Shown one piece after another: positions 10,464-19,568 of a stretch of DNA of 64,000 nt. A model generated the notes under the pieces. The model ran no database searches and was not told where the DNA came from. It worked only from the letters and a program-made list of their open reading frames with translations. The stretch is from Mycobacterium marseillense (GTDB lineage: Bacteria; Actinomycetota; Actinomycetes; Mycobacteriales; Mycobacteriaceae): the NCBI RefSeq assembly GCF_010731675.1, contig NZ_AP022584.1, forward strand, positions 248,001 to 312,000, written 5' to 3'. Position 1 is the stretch's first letter. Each line of letters opens with the position of its first letter. Both the position numbers and the translations under genes were made by a program.

Positions 10464-11355
10464 ATTCCGTTCCGGCTTCGTATGTTTGGTCGGCCGACCC
10501 AACACCGGGAAGTCGACCCTGACGAACGCGATCGTCGGGACCAAGGTCGCGATCACCTCGAAGCGGCCCCAGACCACGCGGCACACCATCCGCGGGATCG
10601 TGCACCGCGACGACTTCCAGATCATCCTGGTCGACACGCCGGGTCTGCACCGCCCGCGCACCTTGCTGGGCAAGCGGCTCAACGACTTGGTGCGTGACAC
10701 CTACGCCGAGGTGGACGTGATCGGGCTGTGCATCCCGGCCGACGAGGCGATCGGCCCGGGGGACCGGTGGATCGTCGAGCAGATCCGGGCGACCGCACCC
10801 AAGGCGACGCTGGTCGCCATCGTCACCAAGATCGACAAGATGCCCAAGGACCGGGTCGCCGCGCAGCTGGTCGCGGTCAGCGAGCTGGTCGGCGGCGCTG
10901 CCGAGATCGTCCCGGTGTCCGCGGTGGCCGGCACACAGGTGGACGTCCTGGTCGACGTGCTGGCCGCCGCGCTGCCCCCCGGCCCCGCCTACTACCCCGA
11001 CGGGGAACTGACCGACGAACCCGAAGAGGTCCTGATGGCCGAGCTCATCCGGGAGGCCGCCCTCGAGGGCGTGCGCGACGAGCTGCCGCATTCGTTGGCC
11101 GTGGTCATCGACGAGGTCAACCCGCGGGAGGATCGCGACGACCTGATCGACGTGCACGCGCTGCTCTACGTCGAACGCGACAGCCAGAAGGGCATCATCA
11201 TCGGCAAGGGTGGCGCCCGGCTGCGCGACGTCGGCACCGCCGCGCGCGCCCAGATCGAGAAGCTGCTGGGCACCAAGGTGTACCTCGACCTGCGCGTCAA
11301 GGTGGCCAAAAACTGGCAGAGCGACCCCAAACAGCTTGGCCGGCTGGGCTTTTAA
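10456..11355 (+). CDS. era: GTPase Era, ribosome assembly factor
   Basis: A 299-residue protein, normal length for the family. GTPase motifs are all present: G1 [10 protein letters not shown]2 region TTRHTIRG, G3 DTPG, G4 TKID. The C-terminal KH domain contains [20 protein letters not shown], which binds the 3' end of 16S rRNA. The ATG at 10456 lies inside the end of the corC-like gene (8-base overlap), although the same frame is open further upstream. Function: GTP-dependent maturation of the 30S subunit, membrane-associated. The small gene found between these two in M. tuberculosis (Rv2365c) is absent here. Confidence 0.97.
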   Translation: MTEFRSGFVCLVGRPNTGKSTLTNAIVGTKVAITSKRPQTTRHTIRGIVHRDDFQIILVDTPGLHRPRTLLGKRLNDLVRDTYAEVDVIGLCIPADEAIGPGDRWIVEQIRATAPKATLVAIVTKIDKMPKDRVAAQLVAVSELVGGAAEIVPVSAVAGTQVDVLVDVLAAALPPGPAYYPDGELTDEPEEVLMAELIREAALEGVRDELPHSLAVVIDEVNPREDRDDLIDVHALLYVERDSQKGIIIGKGGARLRDVGTAARAQIEKLLGTKVYLDLRVKVAKNWQSDPKQLGRLGF

Positions 11356-11531
11356 CCCACGTCCCGGCTCGGCGCCCGTCACCCTCGGCGCAGGGCGCAC
11401 GCCCCAGTCCTCTGACCAATAGGTGAGTTCATTTGTGCTAGCGCCAGTGCGAGCGCAAACGGGAAAGCCCAAATGCCAAGCAGAGGCCACGCATGTGGCT
11501 CATGTGCATCTTGATGCGCAGGATCACCGCG

Positions 11532-12989
11532 TCAGGCGAGCACGCGGATGGTGTTCAGCGACGGATCGGCGGGGTCGGGCAAATTCATGCCGGCGTTCAC
11601 GCCCGAGCAAAGGTAGTCCAGCACAGCAGCATTGAGACGCTCACCCGGCACGACGGCGGGAATGCCCGGGGGATACGGGGTGATCTGCTCGGCGGCGATG
11701 CGACCGGCCGCCTTGTCCGTGGGCACCGCCTCCACCCGCCCGAAGAACGCGTCGCGCGGCAACTCGACCGACTCCAGCTGCATCTCTTCGGGCGAGGGCA
11801 GCGCGATGCTCGGCGGCGGGTCGAAGTCCTCGGCCGCGGTGCGCCACGCGCGCAAGGCGTCGGTGAGACGCCCCAGGGTCTCCTTGTCGTCGGCCATCGA
11901 CAGGGTGGCCAGGATGCGCCGGTGGTCGCTCATGCCCACATCGACATGCGCGTGCGCCCGCAGCCAGTCGGCGGCCTGATAACCCGATGTGCCCGTTGTC
12001 GATACGTCGATCAGCACCTGCATCCGGTCCAGGTCGTGGGATGCCTGCGCGCCGAGCAGCTCGTCGTCGAGCACGTCCACATCGGGGATCAGTTCGATCT
12101 CCTCGCGCACGCGTCTCGTCAAATCGAGTGCGGTACCCAGCAATTCGTGACCATGATCCACCATCTGCCGGCGCCACCCATCGATCGCCGCGTACAGCAG
12201 GACGCTGGGGCTGGTGGTCATCAGTTGATCCGCGCAGGCCGACAGGCGGTCCTGATCGATCAGGTCCCCCTGCAGGTGAAACACCGAACCCTGCTCGAAA
12301 CCGGCGCCCATCTTGTGCACGCTGACCACACAGAGGTCCGCGCCGGCGTCCATCGCCCAGGTCGGCAGGTCCTCATGGAACGGCAGGTGCGCGCCCCAGG
12401 CCTCGTCGAGGATCAACGGCTTTCCCCGCCGGTGGCACACTTCGGCGATCCCGGCGATGTCGGCGCACGTGCCGTACGGGCTGGGGCTGACGACGAGCGC
12501 GCCGGAGGCGTCGGGATGCTTGTCCCAGGCCTCTTCGACCTGCTCCGGCGAGGGCGGATGAGAAAAGTGGTGCTCGGCGTCCCAGCGGGGGGTGATCCAG
12601 CGCGGCTGCACACCGGAGAAGATCAGCCCCGCCACGATCGACTTGTGGCTGTCCCGGCTGACCAGCAGGCTGCCCCGGCCGCCGGCCACGGCCATCATCG
12701 CCGCCCGAACTGACAGTGAGCTGCCACAGGTGGAGAACCAGGCGGTGTCCGCGCCCACCGCTTCGGCCATCAGGTCTTCGGCGCGCTTCAGGTATTTGTT
12801 GCTGGTCCTGCGGTCATCCAGGCCGCCGCTGGCCAGCACGTCGTCGAGGAAAGGTTCGCGTCCCAGGACCGCGAGGACGCGCTCGTCGGTGCCGCGGCCC
12901 TGCCGGTGGCCCGGCGGCGTGAACCCGTAGCGGTTCTTTTCGCGGTAATCGGCCAGCGCATCGAGGAGGGGGGCTTCGGATTGGTCCAT
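11532..12989 (-). CDS. Orn/Lys/Arg decarboxylase family, PLP-dependent
   Basis: A 485-residue fold-type I PLP enzyme. Visible family motifs: FTPPGH (residues 23-28), the STCGSS phosphate-loop region near 86-91, LILDEAWGAH with Asp196, and SVHKMGAG with the Schiff-base Lys226. The C-terminal decarboxylase domain includes PPGIPAVVPGERL. The size matches the short class (about 480 residues, like Bacillus SpeA/YaaO) rather than the roughly 950-residue M. tuberculosis Rv2531c. The exact substrate (arginine, lysine or ornithine) cannot be decided by eye. It stands alone on the minus strand between era and the amidase, a position where I recall no gene in M. tuberculosis, so it looks like an accessory gene. 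Confidence 0.9.
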   Translation of the reverse strand: MDQSEAPLLDALADYREKNRYGFTPPGHRQGRGTDERVLAVLGREPFLDDVLASGGLDDRRTSNKYLKRAEDLMAEAVGADTAWFSTCGSSLSVRAAMMAVAGGRGSLLVSRDSHKSIVAGLIFSGVQPRWITPRWDAEHHFSHPPSPEQVEEAWDKHPDASGALVVSPSPYGTCADIAGIAEVCHRRGKPLILDEAWGAHLPFHEDLPTWAMDAGADLCVVSVHKMGAGFEQGSVFHLQGDLIDQDRLSACADQLMTTSPSVLLYAAIDGWRRQMVDHGHELLGTALDLTRRVREEIELIPDVDVLDDELLGAQASHDLDRMQVLIDVSTTGTSGYQAADWLRAHAHVDVGMSDHRRILATLSMADDKETLGRLTDALRAWRTAAEDFDPPPSIALPSPEEMQLESVELPRDAFFGRVEAVPTDKAAGRIAAEQITPYPPGIPAVVPGERLNAAVLDYLCSGVNAGMNLPDPADPSLNTIRVLA

Positions 12990-13067
12990 GTCCCACGTGT
13001 ACCCGCCTCGTCGGCCGGAGATTCACCGCCCCGACCTGCCACGACGCCGGGATGAGGGGCGTGGATC

Positions 13068-14570
13068 TCAGCCGCTGGGCGCGGGCGCCGGCGGGCTGTC
13101 CGCGTTTTGGTGCCACCAGGGCTGAGGCTGCTTGCTCGCCCATCCGCACACGGCCTCCAGCTCGGCAGCCAGCGAGATCAGCATGCCCTCGCTGTTGGCC
13201 GGGCCCATCAGCTGCACGCCGATCGGCAAGCCTTCGGAGGTGAAGCCGGCCGGAACGTTGATGGACGGCCACCCCAGGACGTTCCACGGGAACGTCAGTG
13301 GGCAGGCCGCGATCATGGCCCGGTCGGTGCCGAAGCCACTCAAGCGGTCGAAGGCGCGCGCCAGCGGTGGGGGCTGGGCGGTGGTCGGCGCCAAGACCAC
13401 GTCGACGATGTCGAAGATCGAGCCGACCCGGCGCTGGTCGGCCGTCTCGTGGCGGCGGGCGCTGCGCAGGATCGCCTGGCCCAGCGCAGCACCCATGCGC
13501 AGGTTGGACAGCGTGCGGGGGTCCAGCACGACGCCGTCGCCCAAGCGCTCCTCCCAGTCCCGCAGACCCGCGGTGGACCGGGCGAGAAAGTCCCACGACA
13601 ACCGGATGCCGTAGTCGGGGTTGCCGGGCACCACGGTGTGGCCCAGCAGTTCGAGCTGGTTGCCCACGGCGCGCGTCGCCGCCAGGATCTCGGGGTGCAG
13701 CTTGGGCCGAAAACCGGTGTAGGGGAACCGGGTTGACAGCGCGATGTTCAGCGGGCCGGGCGCCTTGCCCACATAGTCGGAGGCAGTGATCGAGGGCGGC
13801 TTGTGTCGATCTCCCTCGACGTTGCCGGACGCGGCGTCGAGCACCAACGCCGCGTCCGCCACCGTGCGGGCCAGCACGCCGTTGACCGTGATGCCGTTGA
13901 ACGCCTCCGGCAGCGGCCAGGTCGAGATCCGTCCGCGCTGCGGTTTGATGCCCACCAGGTGCGTCCACGCCGCCGGGATGCGGATGCTGCCGGCGCCGTC
14001 GGACCCGATGGCGGCCGTGACCAGACCCGCGGCGACCGCCGCAGCGCTGCCGCCCGACGATCCGCCCGGGGTGTGCCGCCGCGACCAGGGATTGCGGGTA
14101 TGCCCGAAACCGGGCCCGCTGGTGAACGGCCACTGGCCGAGTTCGCAGGTGTTCGTCTTGCCCACGATCACCGCGCCGGCGGCCTTGAGGCGGCGCACCA
14201 CCTCGGCGTCGTGCGTGGCGGGCGCGACCGACCCCTCGGTGCCGAACGCGGTGGGCACGCCGGCAACGTCGACGTCGTCCTTGACGGCGATCGGGATCCC
14301 CAGCAGCGGGGCGGTGTCCCCGGCCGCGCGGCGGCGGTCGGCCTCGGCCGCGTCGGCGAGCGCCGATTCGGTGAGCACCACCCGGAAGGCGTTCAGCGTG
14401 GGCTGGCTGGCGTGGATGGCGTGCAGCGAACGACCCACCAGTGTGGTGGACGTCACCGAGCGGCTGGCCAGCTGATAGAGCAGGTCAGTCAGCGTGGGCA
14501 GGCGCCGGCGCCCGGATGCGGAACCCGAGCCGGAAAGGGCCCCGAAACCCGACCCAGAAGCGCCAATCAC
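13068..14570 (-). CDS. amiA2: Amidase (amidase signature family), AmiA2-like
   Basis: A 500-residue protein of the Ser-cisSer-Lys amidase family. The catalytic Lys lies in GIPIAVKDDVDVAG. The glycine-rich signature is GGSSGGSAAAVAAGLVTAAI followed by GSDGAGSIRIPA, which carries the cis-Ser and nucleophilic Ser. The GTG at 14570 (reading VIGASGSGFG) is chosen because it matches the start remembered for Rv2363 (MVGASGSDAG); the open frame extends 44 codons further upstream into recO on the other strand. Cytoplasmic hydrolysis of small amides is likely; the physiological substrate is unknown. It is divergent from recO with about 60 bases between starts. Confidence 0.93.
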   Translation of the reverse strand: MIGASGSGFGALSGSGSASGRRRLPTLTDLLYQLASRSVTSTTLVGRSLHAIHASQPTLNAFRVVLTESALADAAEADRRRAAGDTAPLLGIPIAVKDDVDVAGVPTAFGTEGSVAPATHDAEVVRRLKAAGAVIVGKTNTCELGQWPFTSGPGFGHTRNPWSRRHTPGGSSGGSAAAVAAGLVTAAIGSDGAGSIRIPAAWTHLVGIKPQRGRISTWPLPEAFNGITVNGVLARTVADAALVLDAASGNVEGDRHKPPSITASDYVGKAPGPLNIALSTRFPYTGFRPKLHPEILAATRAVGNQLELLGHTVVPGNPDYGIRLSWDFLARSTAGLRDWEERLGDGVVLDPRTLSNLRMGAALGQAILRSARRHETADQRRVGSIFDIVDVVLAPTTAQPPPLARAFDRLSGFGTDRAMIAACPLTFPWNVLGWPSINVPAGFTSEGLPIGVQLMGPANSEGMLISLAAELEAVCGWASKQPQPWWHQNADSPPAPAPSG

Positions 14571-14631
14571 GGGGTACGAGACTAACGGCGCGGATACCCG
14601 CAATGTCGCGGCGGGGTGCAAAACTATGGGG

Positions 14632-15429
14632 ATGCGGCTATACCGAGACCGAGCTGTTGTGCTGCGCCAGCACAAGCTCGGCGAAGCCGACCGGATCGTC
14701 ACCCTGCTGACCCGTGATCACGGGCTGGTCCGCGCGGTGGCCAAGGGCGTGCGTCGTACCCGCAGCAAATTCGGTGCGCGGCTGGAGCCGTTCGCGCACA
14801 TCGACGCGCAACTCCATCCCGGCCGCAACCTCGACATCGTCACCCAGGTGGTCTCGATCGACGCGTTCGCCACCGACATCGTCAGCGACTACGGCCGCTA
14901 CACCTGCGGGTGCGCCATGCTGGAGACCGCCGAGCGCCTCGCCGGTGAGGAGCGGGCGCCCGCCCCGGCCCTGCACGGGCTCACGGTGAGCGCCCTGCGG
15001 GCGGTGGCCGACGGCCGCCGGTCCCGGGACCTCCTGCTGGACGCCTACCTGTTGCGGGCGATGGGCATCGCCGGATGGGCGCCGGCGCTCACCGAATGCG
15101 CCCGCTGCGCCACACCCGGTCCCCATCGCGCGTTTCATGTCGGCGCCGGCGGCAGCGTCTGCACCCACTGCCGCCCGGCCGGTTCGACGACGCCGCCGCC
15201 GGGGGTGCTGGATCTGATGTCGGCGCTGCACGATGGTGATTGGGACTTCGCCGAGAAGACGCCGCAGTCGCACCGCAACTACGTCAGCGGTCTGGTGGCG
15301 GCGCACCTGCAATGGCATTTGGAGCGCCAACTCAAGACGTTGCCGCTCGTAGAACGGACGTATCACGTCGACCGCACCATCGCCGATCAGCGCGCGACGC
15401 TGATCGGGCAGGATATGGACTGTGGCTAA
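14632..15429 (+). CDS. recO: DNA repair protein RecO
   Basis: A 265-residue protein, the same length as M. tuberculosis RecO. The N-terminal OB fold begins MRLYRDRAVVLRQHKLGEAD, followed by an all-helical middle and a zinc site of two CxxC pairs (CARC at about residues 160-163, CTHC at about 181-184). RecO anneals ssDNA and with RecR loads RecA onto SSB-coated gaps. The ATG at 14632 is the family start, although the frame is open upstream. It lies 105 bases ahead of uppS. Confidence 0.96.
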   Translation: MRLYRDRAVVLRQHKLGEADRIVTLLTRDHGLVRAVAKGVRRTRSKFGARLEPFAHIDAQLHPGRNLDIVTQVVSIDAFATDIVSDYGRYTCGCAMLETAERLAGEERAPAPALHGLTVSALRAVADGRRSRDLLLDAYLLRAMGIAGWAPALTECARCATPGPHRAFHVGAGGSVCTHCRPAGSTTPPPGVLDLMSALHDGDWDFAEKTPQSHRNYVSGLVAAHLQWHLERQLKTLPLVERTYHVDRTIADQRATLIGQDMDCG

Positions 15430-15534
15430 AGTTCGGGCCGGCGGACGGGCGGTGATCACCTCCGTCACACCCGCATCTGCGTCAGCCGGCATGCACCAGA
15501 CACATGCCCTCCAGCCGAGGCCAGCGGGGCGCGC

Positions 15535-16404
15535 GTGACGAAACGCGGTTTCCCGCAGCTGCCCCCCGCGCCCGAGGACTATCCGGTCTTTCCCGACAAG
15601 TCGACCTGGCCCGTCGTCTTTCCGGAGCTGCCGCCCTCCGCCGACGGCGGTCCCTGCCGGCCGCCGCAGCACATCTCCAAGGCGGCCGCGCCCAGGATCG
15701 AGGCCGACCGGCTGCCCAACCATGTGGCCATCGTCATGGACGGCAACGGCCGCTGGGCCACCCAGCAGGGGCTGACCCGCACCGACGGCCACCGCGCCGG
15801 GGAGGCGGTCGTCATCGACATCGTCTGTGGCGCAATCGAAATCGGCATCAAATGGCTGAGCCTGTACGCCTTCTCGACCGAGAACTGGAAACGTTCGCCC
15901 GAAGAGGTCCGCTTCCTGATGGGCTTCAACCGCGACGTCGTACGCATGCGCCGGGTGAACCTGAAGACGATAGGTGTCAAGATCCGCTGGGTCGGGTCGC
16001 GCCCCCGCCTGTGGCGCAGCGTGATCAACGAACTGGCGATCGCGGAAGACATGACGAAGGACAACGACGTCATCACCGTCAACTACTGCGTGAACTATGG
16101 TGGGCGCGCCGAAATTGCCGATGCCACAAAGGAAATCGCGCGCCTGGCCGCCGCGGGCCGACTGAACCCGGAGCGCATCAGCGAGTCGACGGTGGCCCAT
16201 CACCTGCAGCGGCCCGACATTCCCGACGTGGATCTGTTCCTGCGCACCTCGGGGGAGCACCGGTCCAGCAATTTCATGTTGTGGCAGGCCGCGTACGCCG
16301 AGTACGTCTTTCAGGACAAGCTGTGGCCGGACTACGACCGTCGCGACCTGTGGGCGGCCTGCGAGGAATACGCCTCGCGCAATCGCCGGTTCGGGAGCGC
16401 ATAG
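15535..16404 (+). CDS. uppS: (Z)-decaprenyl diphosphate synthase, UppS family
   Basis: A 289-residue cis-prenyltransferase orthologous to Rv2361c, which makes decaprenyl diphosphate, the lipid carrier for peptidoglycan, arabinogalactan and mannan synthesis. The catalytic Asp is in [19 protein letters not shown]. Further family motifs are [20 protein letters not shown] and [20 protein letters not shown]. The mycobacterial N-terminal extension ([20 protein letters not shown]) is present. The GTG at 15535 gives a slightly shorter N-terminus than the M. tuberculosis protein (296 residues). The stop overlaps the start of the next gene by one base. Confidence 0.95.
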   Translation: MTKRGFPQLPPAPEDYPVFPDKSTWPVVFPELPPSADGGPCRPPQHISKAAAPRIEADRLPNHVAIVMDGNGRWATQQGLTRTDGHRAGEAVVIDIVCGAIEIGIKWLSLYAFSTENWKRSPEEVRFLMGFNRDVVRMRRVNLKTIGVKIRWVGSRPRLWRSVINELAIAEDMTKDNDVITVNYCVNYGGRAEIADATKEIARLAAAGRLNPERISESTVAHHLQRPDIPDVDLFLRTSGEHRSSNFMLWQAAYAEYVFQDKLWPDYDRRDLWAACEEYASRNRRFGSA

Positions 16405-16832
16405 TGCCGTCACTGCAGGAGCGTCTGGCCTCGGTCCTCGGCGATGTCGTTGCGCTGCAGGAGGAGACCGACGGCGCGCTGACGGTCCACCATGACGGCA
16501 CCATCGCCTCGTTGCGGGTGGTGAACATCGCCGAGGGCCTCGACCTGGTGTCGCTCACCCAGATCGTCGCGTGGGATCTGCCGCTGACCAAGAAGGTCAG
16601 CGACCACGTGGCCAAGCAGGCGCGCGACAGCAACTTCGGTAGTGTCAGCCTGATCGAGAAGGTCAACGACAAAGCCGTGCAACGCAATTCGGGCAAGGGT
16701 GCGGCCAAAAGCGCCGACGTGATACTGCGCTACAACTTTCCCGGCGCCGGCCTGGCCGACGATGCCCTACGGACCCTGATCCTGTTGGTGCTGGACACCG
16801 GCGCCCAGATTCGCCGGACGCTGACGGCGTAA
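16404..16832 (+). CDS. Conserved hypothetical protein, Rv2360c-like
   Basis: A 142-residue protein from GTG 16404, sharing one base with the uppS stop (TAGTG), so translation is coupled. It begins [20 protein letters not shown] and has LRYNFPGAGLADDALRTLIL near the end. The fold resembles small sensory-chaperone-like (YbjN-type) proteins only vaguely, so I give no function. The length equals that remembered for Rv2360c and the gene order is the same. It ends convergently with zur; two hairpins lie between them. Confidence 0.85.
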   Translation: MPSLQERLASVLGDVVALQEETDGALTVHHDGTIASLRVVNIAEGLDLVSLTQIVAWDLPLTKKVSDHVAKQARDSNFGSVSLIEKVNDKAVQRNSGKGAAKSADVILRYNFPGAGLADDALRTLILLVLDTGAQIRRTLTA

Positions 16833-16849
16833 TCGCTGGCAAGCGCCCA

Positions 16850-16898
16850 GTGTGCGGCAGGCCGCACACCCGGCGCCGAATGTGCGTCAGGCCGCACA
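16850..16898. terminator. Two tandem hairpins between convergent genes
   Basis: GTGTGCGGC-AG-GCCGCACAC at 16850-16869 is a perfect 9-bp stem with a 2-base loop. It is followed by TGTGCG-TCAGGC-CGCACA at 16881-16898, a similar 6-bp stem. They sit between the Rv2360c-like stop and the zur stop and could terminate transcription from both sides. The near-identical sequences (tgtgcg..aggccgcacac) suggest duplication of one palindromic unit. Confidence 0.65.
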
Positions 16899-16923
16899 CT
16901 CGCGGCACGGCGTGCGCGGCGCG

Positions 16924-17319
16924 TCAGGCCTTGCACTCCGAACAGGTGCCGAAGATTTCGATGGTGTGGCTGACGTCGGAGAAGCCATGCTTGGCGGCCA
17001 CGGCCGTCGCCCACTCCTCGACCTCGTGGTCGCCCACCTCGATCGTGGATCCACAACTGCGGCAGACCAAGTGGTGATGATGGTGCTCCGAACACCGGCG
17101 GTAGACCGACTCACCGGTGTCGGTGCGCAGCGTGTCGATCATTCCGGCCGCGGCCATCGACTGCAGCGTCCGGTAGACGGTGGTCAGCCCGATATTCTCG
17201 CCGCGCCGGCGCAACTCGTCGTGCAGGTCCTGCGCCGAGCGGAATTCGTCGAGTGTCTCCAACAGCGTCGAGATCGCCGCGCGCTGACGGGTGGCGCGGA
17301 CGCTCGCTCCTGACGTCAC
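16924..17319 (-). CDS. zur: Zinc uptake regulator Zur (FurB)
   Basis: A 131-residue Fur-family repressor. The N-terminal winged helix includes SAQDLHDELRRRGENIGLTT and VYRTLQSMAAAGMIDTLR. The metal-sensing part has HHHHHLVCRSCG and a C-terminal CSEC pair that with it forms the structural zinc site. With zinc bound it represses zinc-uptake genes and alternative ribosomal proteins. The GTG start overlaps the smtB stop by 4 bases, so smtB and zur form one operon, as for Rv2358-Rv2359. Confidence 0.96.
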   Translation of the reverse strand: MTSGASVRATRQRAAISTLLETLDEFRSAQDLHDELRRRGENIGLTTVYRTLQSMAAAGMIDTLRTDTGESVYRRCSEHHHHHLVCRSCGSTIEVGDHEVEEWATAVAAKHGFSDVSHTIEIFGTCSECKA

Positions 17320-17744
17320 GGGGTGTCCTCGCTCGCGTGCGCGACGGCGTCCACCACGATGTGCGCGAGGTGATGGTCGGCGAGGCGGTACAGCACTTCG
17401 CGCCCCGACCGTTCGCCGGCCACCACACCCGCCGCCTTCAGGATCTTCAGATGCTGGCTGACCAGCGGCTGGGGCACGCCGAGTGCGTCCACCAGCTCGT
17501 GCACGCAGCGATGCGACTCGCGCAACTGCAACACGATGGCAATGCGCACCGGCGCCGCCAGCGCGCGCAGCAACTCGCCCGCGGCATCGAGGATCTCCCG
17601 CGGCGGCGGGACGGGGTAATCGACCAGTCCGGAGTGCCCGGGGGCGCCGAGACCGCCGTGGTCGTGGGCGACCGCGTCCAAGTCAGTTCCCATGTCGCCG
17701 TCGGCGGCGGCCGGCATCGAGGCAGAACGTGAGGGGGACATCAT
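17316..17744 (-). CDS. smtB: ArsR/SmtB-family zinc-responsive repressor
   Basis: A 142-residue ArsR-type winged-helix protein. The recognition helix is in ESHRCVHELVDALGVPQPLV followed by SQHLKILKAAGVV; a C-terminal helix with GREVLYRLADHHLAHIVVDA carries the Asp/His residues of an alpha-5-type metal site. The N-terminal extension is His/Asp-containing (DLDAVAHDHGGLGAPGHSG). Apo-SmtB is known to repress this operon and zinc releases it, so zur is made when zinc is sufficient. The start is uncertain: ATG 17744, ATG 17741 or an internal ATG are all possible. A palindrome lies about 70 bases upstream. Confidence 0.93.
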   Translation of the reverse strand: MMSPSRSASMPAAADGDMGTDLDAVAHDHGGLGAPGHSGLVDYPVPPPREILDAAGELLRALAAPVRIAIVLQLRESHRCVHELVDALGVPQPLVSQHLKILKAAGVVAGERSGREVLYRLADHHLAHIVVDAVAHASEDTP

Positions 17745-17813
17745 GGGAGCGGCATCACCTCGAGAAGTGCCAGGTAGTGGGAAAGTATCCGCCGTATCGG
17801 CTGCCTTCCACTG

Positions 17814-17837
17814 TCACATGCATGATGACGCATGTCA
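17814..17837. promoter_or_regulatory. Candidate SmtB operator palindrome
   Basis: TCACATGC-ATGATGAC-GCATGTCA: half-sites match at 7 of 8 positions, with a perfect ACATGC/GCATGT core. It lies in the divergent region between smtB (start 17744) and glyS (start 17925), the spot expected for the autoregulatory site of the smtB-zur operon. The assignment is inference from position and symmetry. Confidence 0.6.
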
Positions 17838-17924
17838 AAGACCGTGGGGCCGATCGCTACCATGACTGATGCTCTGCGCGCGGCGGTCGACCGCCAGGCG
17901 CGCCCACCCAACCCCGGAAAGGGA

Positions 17925-19316
17925 GTGCACCGCCCCGTGGCGTCCGTCATCGACACCGTAGTGAACCTGGCCAAGCGGCGCGGCTTCGTCTTCCCCTCGG
18001 GAGAGATCTACGGCGGAACCCGGTCGGCGTGGGACTACGGCCCGTTGGGTGTGGAATTCAAAGAGAACATCAAACGTCAGTGGTGGCGCGCGGTGGTCAG
18101 CGGACGCGACGACGTCGTCGGCCTGGACTCGTCGATCATCCTGCCGCGCCAGGTGTGGGTGGCCTCCGGCCACGTCGAGGTCTTCCACGACCCGCTGGTC
18201 GAGTCGTTGATCACCCACAAGCGCTACCGCGCCGACCATCTCATCGAGGCCTACGAGGCCAAGCACGGCCACCCGCCGCCCAACGGGCTGGCCGACATCC
18301 GCGACCCCGACACCGGCGACCCCGGGCAATGGACCGAGCCGCGCGAATTCAACATGATGCTCAAGACCTACCTCGGCCCCATCGAGACCGAGGAGGGTTT
18401 GCACTATCTGCGCCCGGAGACCGCCCAGGGCATCTTCGTCAACTTCGCCAATGTGGTGACGACCGCCCGCAAGAAGCCGCCCTTCGGTATCGGCCAGATC
18501 GGCAAGAGTTTTCGCAACGAGATCACCCCGGGCAACTTCATTTTCCGGACGCGCGAGTTCGAGCAAATGGAAATGGAGTTCTTCGTCGAGCCCTCGACCG
18601 CGAAGGAATGGCATCAGTATTGGATCGACACCCGGCTGCAATGGTATGTCGAGTTGGGTATCGATCCGGAGAACCTGCGGTTGTTTGAACACCCGGCCGA
18701 CAAACTGTCGCACTACTCCGATCGCACCGTCGACATCGAGTACAAATTCGGCTTCGCCGGCAACCCCTGGGGTGAGCTGGAGGGCGTCGCCAACCGCACC
18801 GATTTCGACTTGGCGACGCACTCGAAGCATTCCGGCGTCGACCTGTCGTTCTACGACCAGGCCACCGATGCACGCTACGTCCCGTATGTCATCGAACCGG
18901 CGGCCGGTTTGACGCGCTCGTTCATGGCCTTCCTGATCGACGCCTACGTCGAGGACGAGGCCCCGAACGCCAAGGGCGCGATGGAAAAGCGCACCGTCCT
19001 GCGGCTGGACCCGCGGCTGGCCCCGGTCAAGGCGGCGGTGCTGCCGCTGTCCCGCCACGCCGACCTGAGCCCCAAGGCCCGTGACCTGGCCGCCGAACTG
19101 CGCCAATTTTGGAATATCGATTTCGACGACGCCGGCGCGATCGGGCGGCGCTATCGGCGCCAGGACGAGATCGGCACGCCGTTCTGCGTGACGGTGGATT
19201 TCGACTCGCTCGAGGACAACGCGGTCACGGTACGGCGCCGCGACGACATGTCCCAGGAGCGGGTCGCGATGAACACGGTGGCCGATTATCTGGCGACACG
19301 GCTCAAAGGCTGTTAA
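17925..19316 (+). CDS. glyS: Glycine-tRNA ligase
   Basis: A 463-residue class II synthetase of the eukaryote/archaeal-like homodimeric type used by actinobacteria. The N-terminus reads [20 protein letters not shown] followed by [18 protein letters not shown]; motif 2 is in [20 protein letters not shown] with [11 protein letters not shown], and motif 3 in [18 protein letters not shown]. The C-terminal anticodon-binding domain follows ([20 protein letters not shown]). The GTG at 17925, preceded by GGAAAGGGA, gives the length remembered for M. tuberculosis (463); the frame is open 31 codons further upstream. Confidence 0.97.
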   Translation: MHRPVASVIDTVVNLAKRRGFVFPSGEIYGGTRSAWDYGPLGVEFKENIKRQWWRAVVSGRDDVVGLDSSIILPRQVWVASGHVEVFHDPLVESLITHKRYRADHLIEAYEAKHGHPPPNGLADIRDPDTGDPGQWTEPREFNMMLKTYLGPIETEEGLHYLRPETAQGIFVNFANVVTTARKKPPFGIGQIGKSFRNEITPGNFIFRTREFEQMEMEFFVEPSTAKEWHQYWIDTRLQWYVELGIDPENLRLFEHPADKLSHYSDRTVDIEYKFGFAGNPWGELEGVANRTDFDLATHSKHSGVDLSFYDQATDARYVPYVIEPAAGLTRSFMAFLIDAYVEDEAPNAKGAMEKRTVLRLDPRLAPVKAAVLPLSRHADLSPKARDLAAELRQFWNIDFDDAGAIGRRYRRQDEIGTPFCVTVDFDSLEDNAVTVRRRDDMSQERVAMNTVADYLATRLKGC

Positions 19317-19568
19317 TCACGGGGACCGGTTTGGGGATGCCCGATCGGGTCCCGTTGCGACGGTGTGCGTCTGGCCGACTCATGCGCGAGTGAATCATCT
19401 AACGTCGCCGGGTCGCATTGGCGAAATAAGGTTTGCTTAAAAATCGGGCCGCGGTGGTGGCGGTGCCTTAGGATCTGGCGTGGGGCATAAGTAGATAGCT
19501 AGTTGAGCCGCGGGCGGATGTCGGGCCGTCTGACGCTGGAGCCGTTGACTCGGTCGGTTGGGGTGTGA

